Origin: Candidatus Cloacimonadota bacterium
GTDB lineage: Bacteria; Cloacimonadota; Cloacimonadia; Cloacimonadales; PWNZ01
DNA: 64,000 bases
Direction of reading: 5' to 3'
Assembly (NCBI GenBank): GCA_003564155.1
Contig: PWOA01000042.1
Span: 28,605-92,604 of the forward strand
Below the pieces are notes generated by a model. The model saw nothing but the letters and a program-made list of their open reading frames with translations, had not been told where the DNA came from and did not search any database. Positions 62,788 through 64,000 of the stretch are shown piece by piece (the stretch's first letter is position 1; each line of letters opens with the position of its first letter). Both the position numbers and the translations under genes were made by a program.

Positions 62788-62951
62788 TGCTTAACCTCAA
62801 AACTACAAATATCCAAAGGGAAAAAATAAAGAGATGATTTTTTAGTCAAGATATTTAATCACTTATATCCTAAGCTGTTAACTCAAAGAGAATACTAGTT
62901 GACAATAACGGGTATATAGATAAGACAAATAAATGTGATAATGAGGTATTT

Positions 62952-63872
62952 ATGAAGAGATTGGTAGTTTTATTAACAGGTGGATCATCCGAAGAGAGGG
63001 AGGTTTCTCTCAATTCATGTACTGCTATAAATAGAGCACTGCAAAATTTAGGTTATAATGTTCACCTTGTCGATCCTCAGGGTTTTTCTTCTTGGTCTGA
63101 GTTCGGGGCATATTTGGTTAAAATGGATCCCTATATAGTTTTCAATGGTTTACATGGTGGAGTTGGTGAAAATGGTGTTTTACAAGCTTATTTAAGTTTA
63201 CTGGGACTGAATTTCACCGGTTCCGGATTTAAGGCAAGTGCACTTTCTATGGACAAAATACTTAGTTTTAAGCTTGTTAACGGATTAGGAGTTAAGGTAG
63301 CAGACTATACGGTTTTAGAGGCTATTCCTCAGCTAAATATTAGATCTATTGTCAGTAAATACGGGTTCCCTTTAGTTGTTAAACCGAATGAGTCCGGCTC
63401 ATCATACGGTATTAGTATTGTAAAGAATGAAGATATGTTACAAAAAGCAATATTTAATGCATTCCAGTATAGCGATAGAATAATAATTCAAAAATTTATT
63501 GATGGATCGGAACTAACGGTTTCGATTTTAGGCAATAAAGCATTACCAGTAGTCGAAATAAAGACTAAGGAAGGCTGGTATGATTACACTCATAAATATA
63601 CCCAAGGAAAGACAGATTATCTGATTCCGGCGCAGATATCTGAGGCAACTACAGAATCATTAAAGGAAAAATCCGAATTTATATTCAAACAATTCGACTG
63701 TAAAGGGTATGCACGAATTGACTATCGTTTCGATGGGGAAGATTATTATTTTTTAGAACTAAATACATTACCAGGTATGACTTCTTTGAGTTTAACACCA
63801 ATGGCTGCAGAAAAAATTGGTATATCTTTTGAAGATTTAATCGGTAAAATTATTGATTATTCTCTTAGTTAA
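62952..63872 (+). CDS. ddl: D-alanine--D-alanine ligase
   Basis: LTGGSSEEREVSLNS, FNGLHGGVGENGVLQAYL, PLVVKPNESGSSYGISIV, FLELNTLPGMTSLSLTPMAAE. Confidence 0.96.
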   Translation: MKRLVVLLTGGSSEEREVSLNSCTAINRALQNLGYNVHLVDPQGFSSWSEFGAYLVKMDPYIVFNGLHGGVGENGVLQAYLSLLGLNFTGSGFKASALSMDKILSFKLVNGLGVKVADYTVLEAIPQLNIRSIVSKYGFPLVVKPNESGSSYGISIVKNEDMLQKAIFNAFQYSDRIIIQKFIDGSELTVSILGNKALPVVEIKTKEGWYDYTHKYTQGKTDYLIPAQISEATTESLKEKSEFIFKQFDCKGYARIDYRFDGEDYYFLELNTLPGMTSLSLTPMAAEKIGISFEDLIGKIIDYSLS

Positions 63873-63929
63873 ACTACCTTTAGTACCTTATCAAACATAT
63901 TCATGCTATTTTTGGCAGGATATTCTCAT

Positions 63930-63987
63930 TGTAGGGGCTGGGCTTGCCCCTGCCCGATAAAGGGCAACCGCAAGGGTTGCCCCTACA
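63930..63987. repeat. Palindromic intergenic repeat (TGTAGGGGC...GCCCCTACA type)
   Basis: TTGTAGGGGCTGGGCTTGCCCCTGCCCGATAAAGGGCAACCGCAAGGGTTGCCCCTACA: nested GC-rich inverted repeats in an AT-rich background. Confidence 0.85.
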
Positions 63988-64000
63988 TTTTGTTTCCGGC

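Overview
This is an AT-rich bacterial chromosomal window, mostly housekeeping genes. I would guess a Cloacimonadota/FCB-type anaerobe, but that is inferred from gene content and was not tested.

Main gene content:
- Partial K+/H+ antiporter at the left edge, then rpmB, recA-recX, clpB, an M23 peptidase and a repeat lipoprotein.
- A complete rnfCDGEAB cluster, pckA, rplU-rpmA, rng, a tRNA-Met/Arg/His cluster, rph, gap and fba.
- Two tandem paralogous PpiC-type foldases with C-terminal TPR-like repeats.
- A 13.5 kb type IV pilus / type II secretion-like cluster: pilin, pilT, two minor pilins, pilMNO plus a PilP-like gene, a secretin, an Ig-like-repeat lipoprotein, pilB and pilC.
- A patatin-POTRA-barrel protein, a membrane pyrophosphatase, HtrA, a MltB-like transglycosylase, trxB, a PflA-like radical SAM protein, uvrB, a GT4 glycosyltransferase, trxA, sbcCD, tmRNA (ssrA), a CLC transporter and ddl.

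I saw no CRISPR array, prophage or obvious defence island. The most interesting signals are:
- A decayed RAYT-like HUH transposase with an in-frame TGA, flanked by two different palindromes. One of these has a second half-copy about 46 kb away.
- A different palindromic repeat at the right edge.
- The Ig-repeat lipoprotein inside the pilus operon, and two minor pilins with unusually long leaders.
- A possible sigma-54 promoter before the major pilin.
- A UvrB with an in-frame insertion of about 31 aa.
- A type Vd-like patatin protein.
- A tmRNA encoding a short 9-aa tag.
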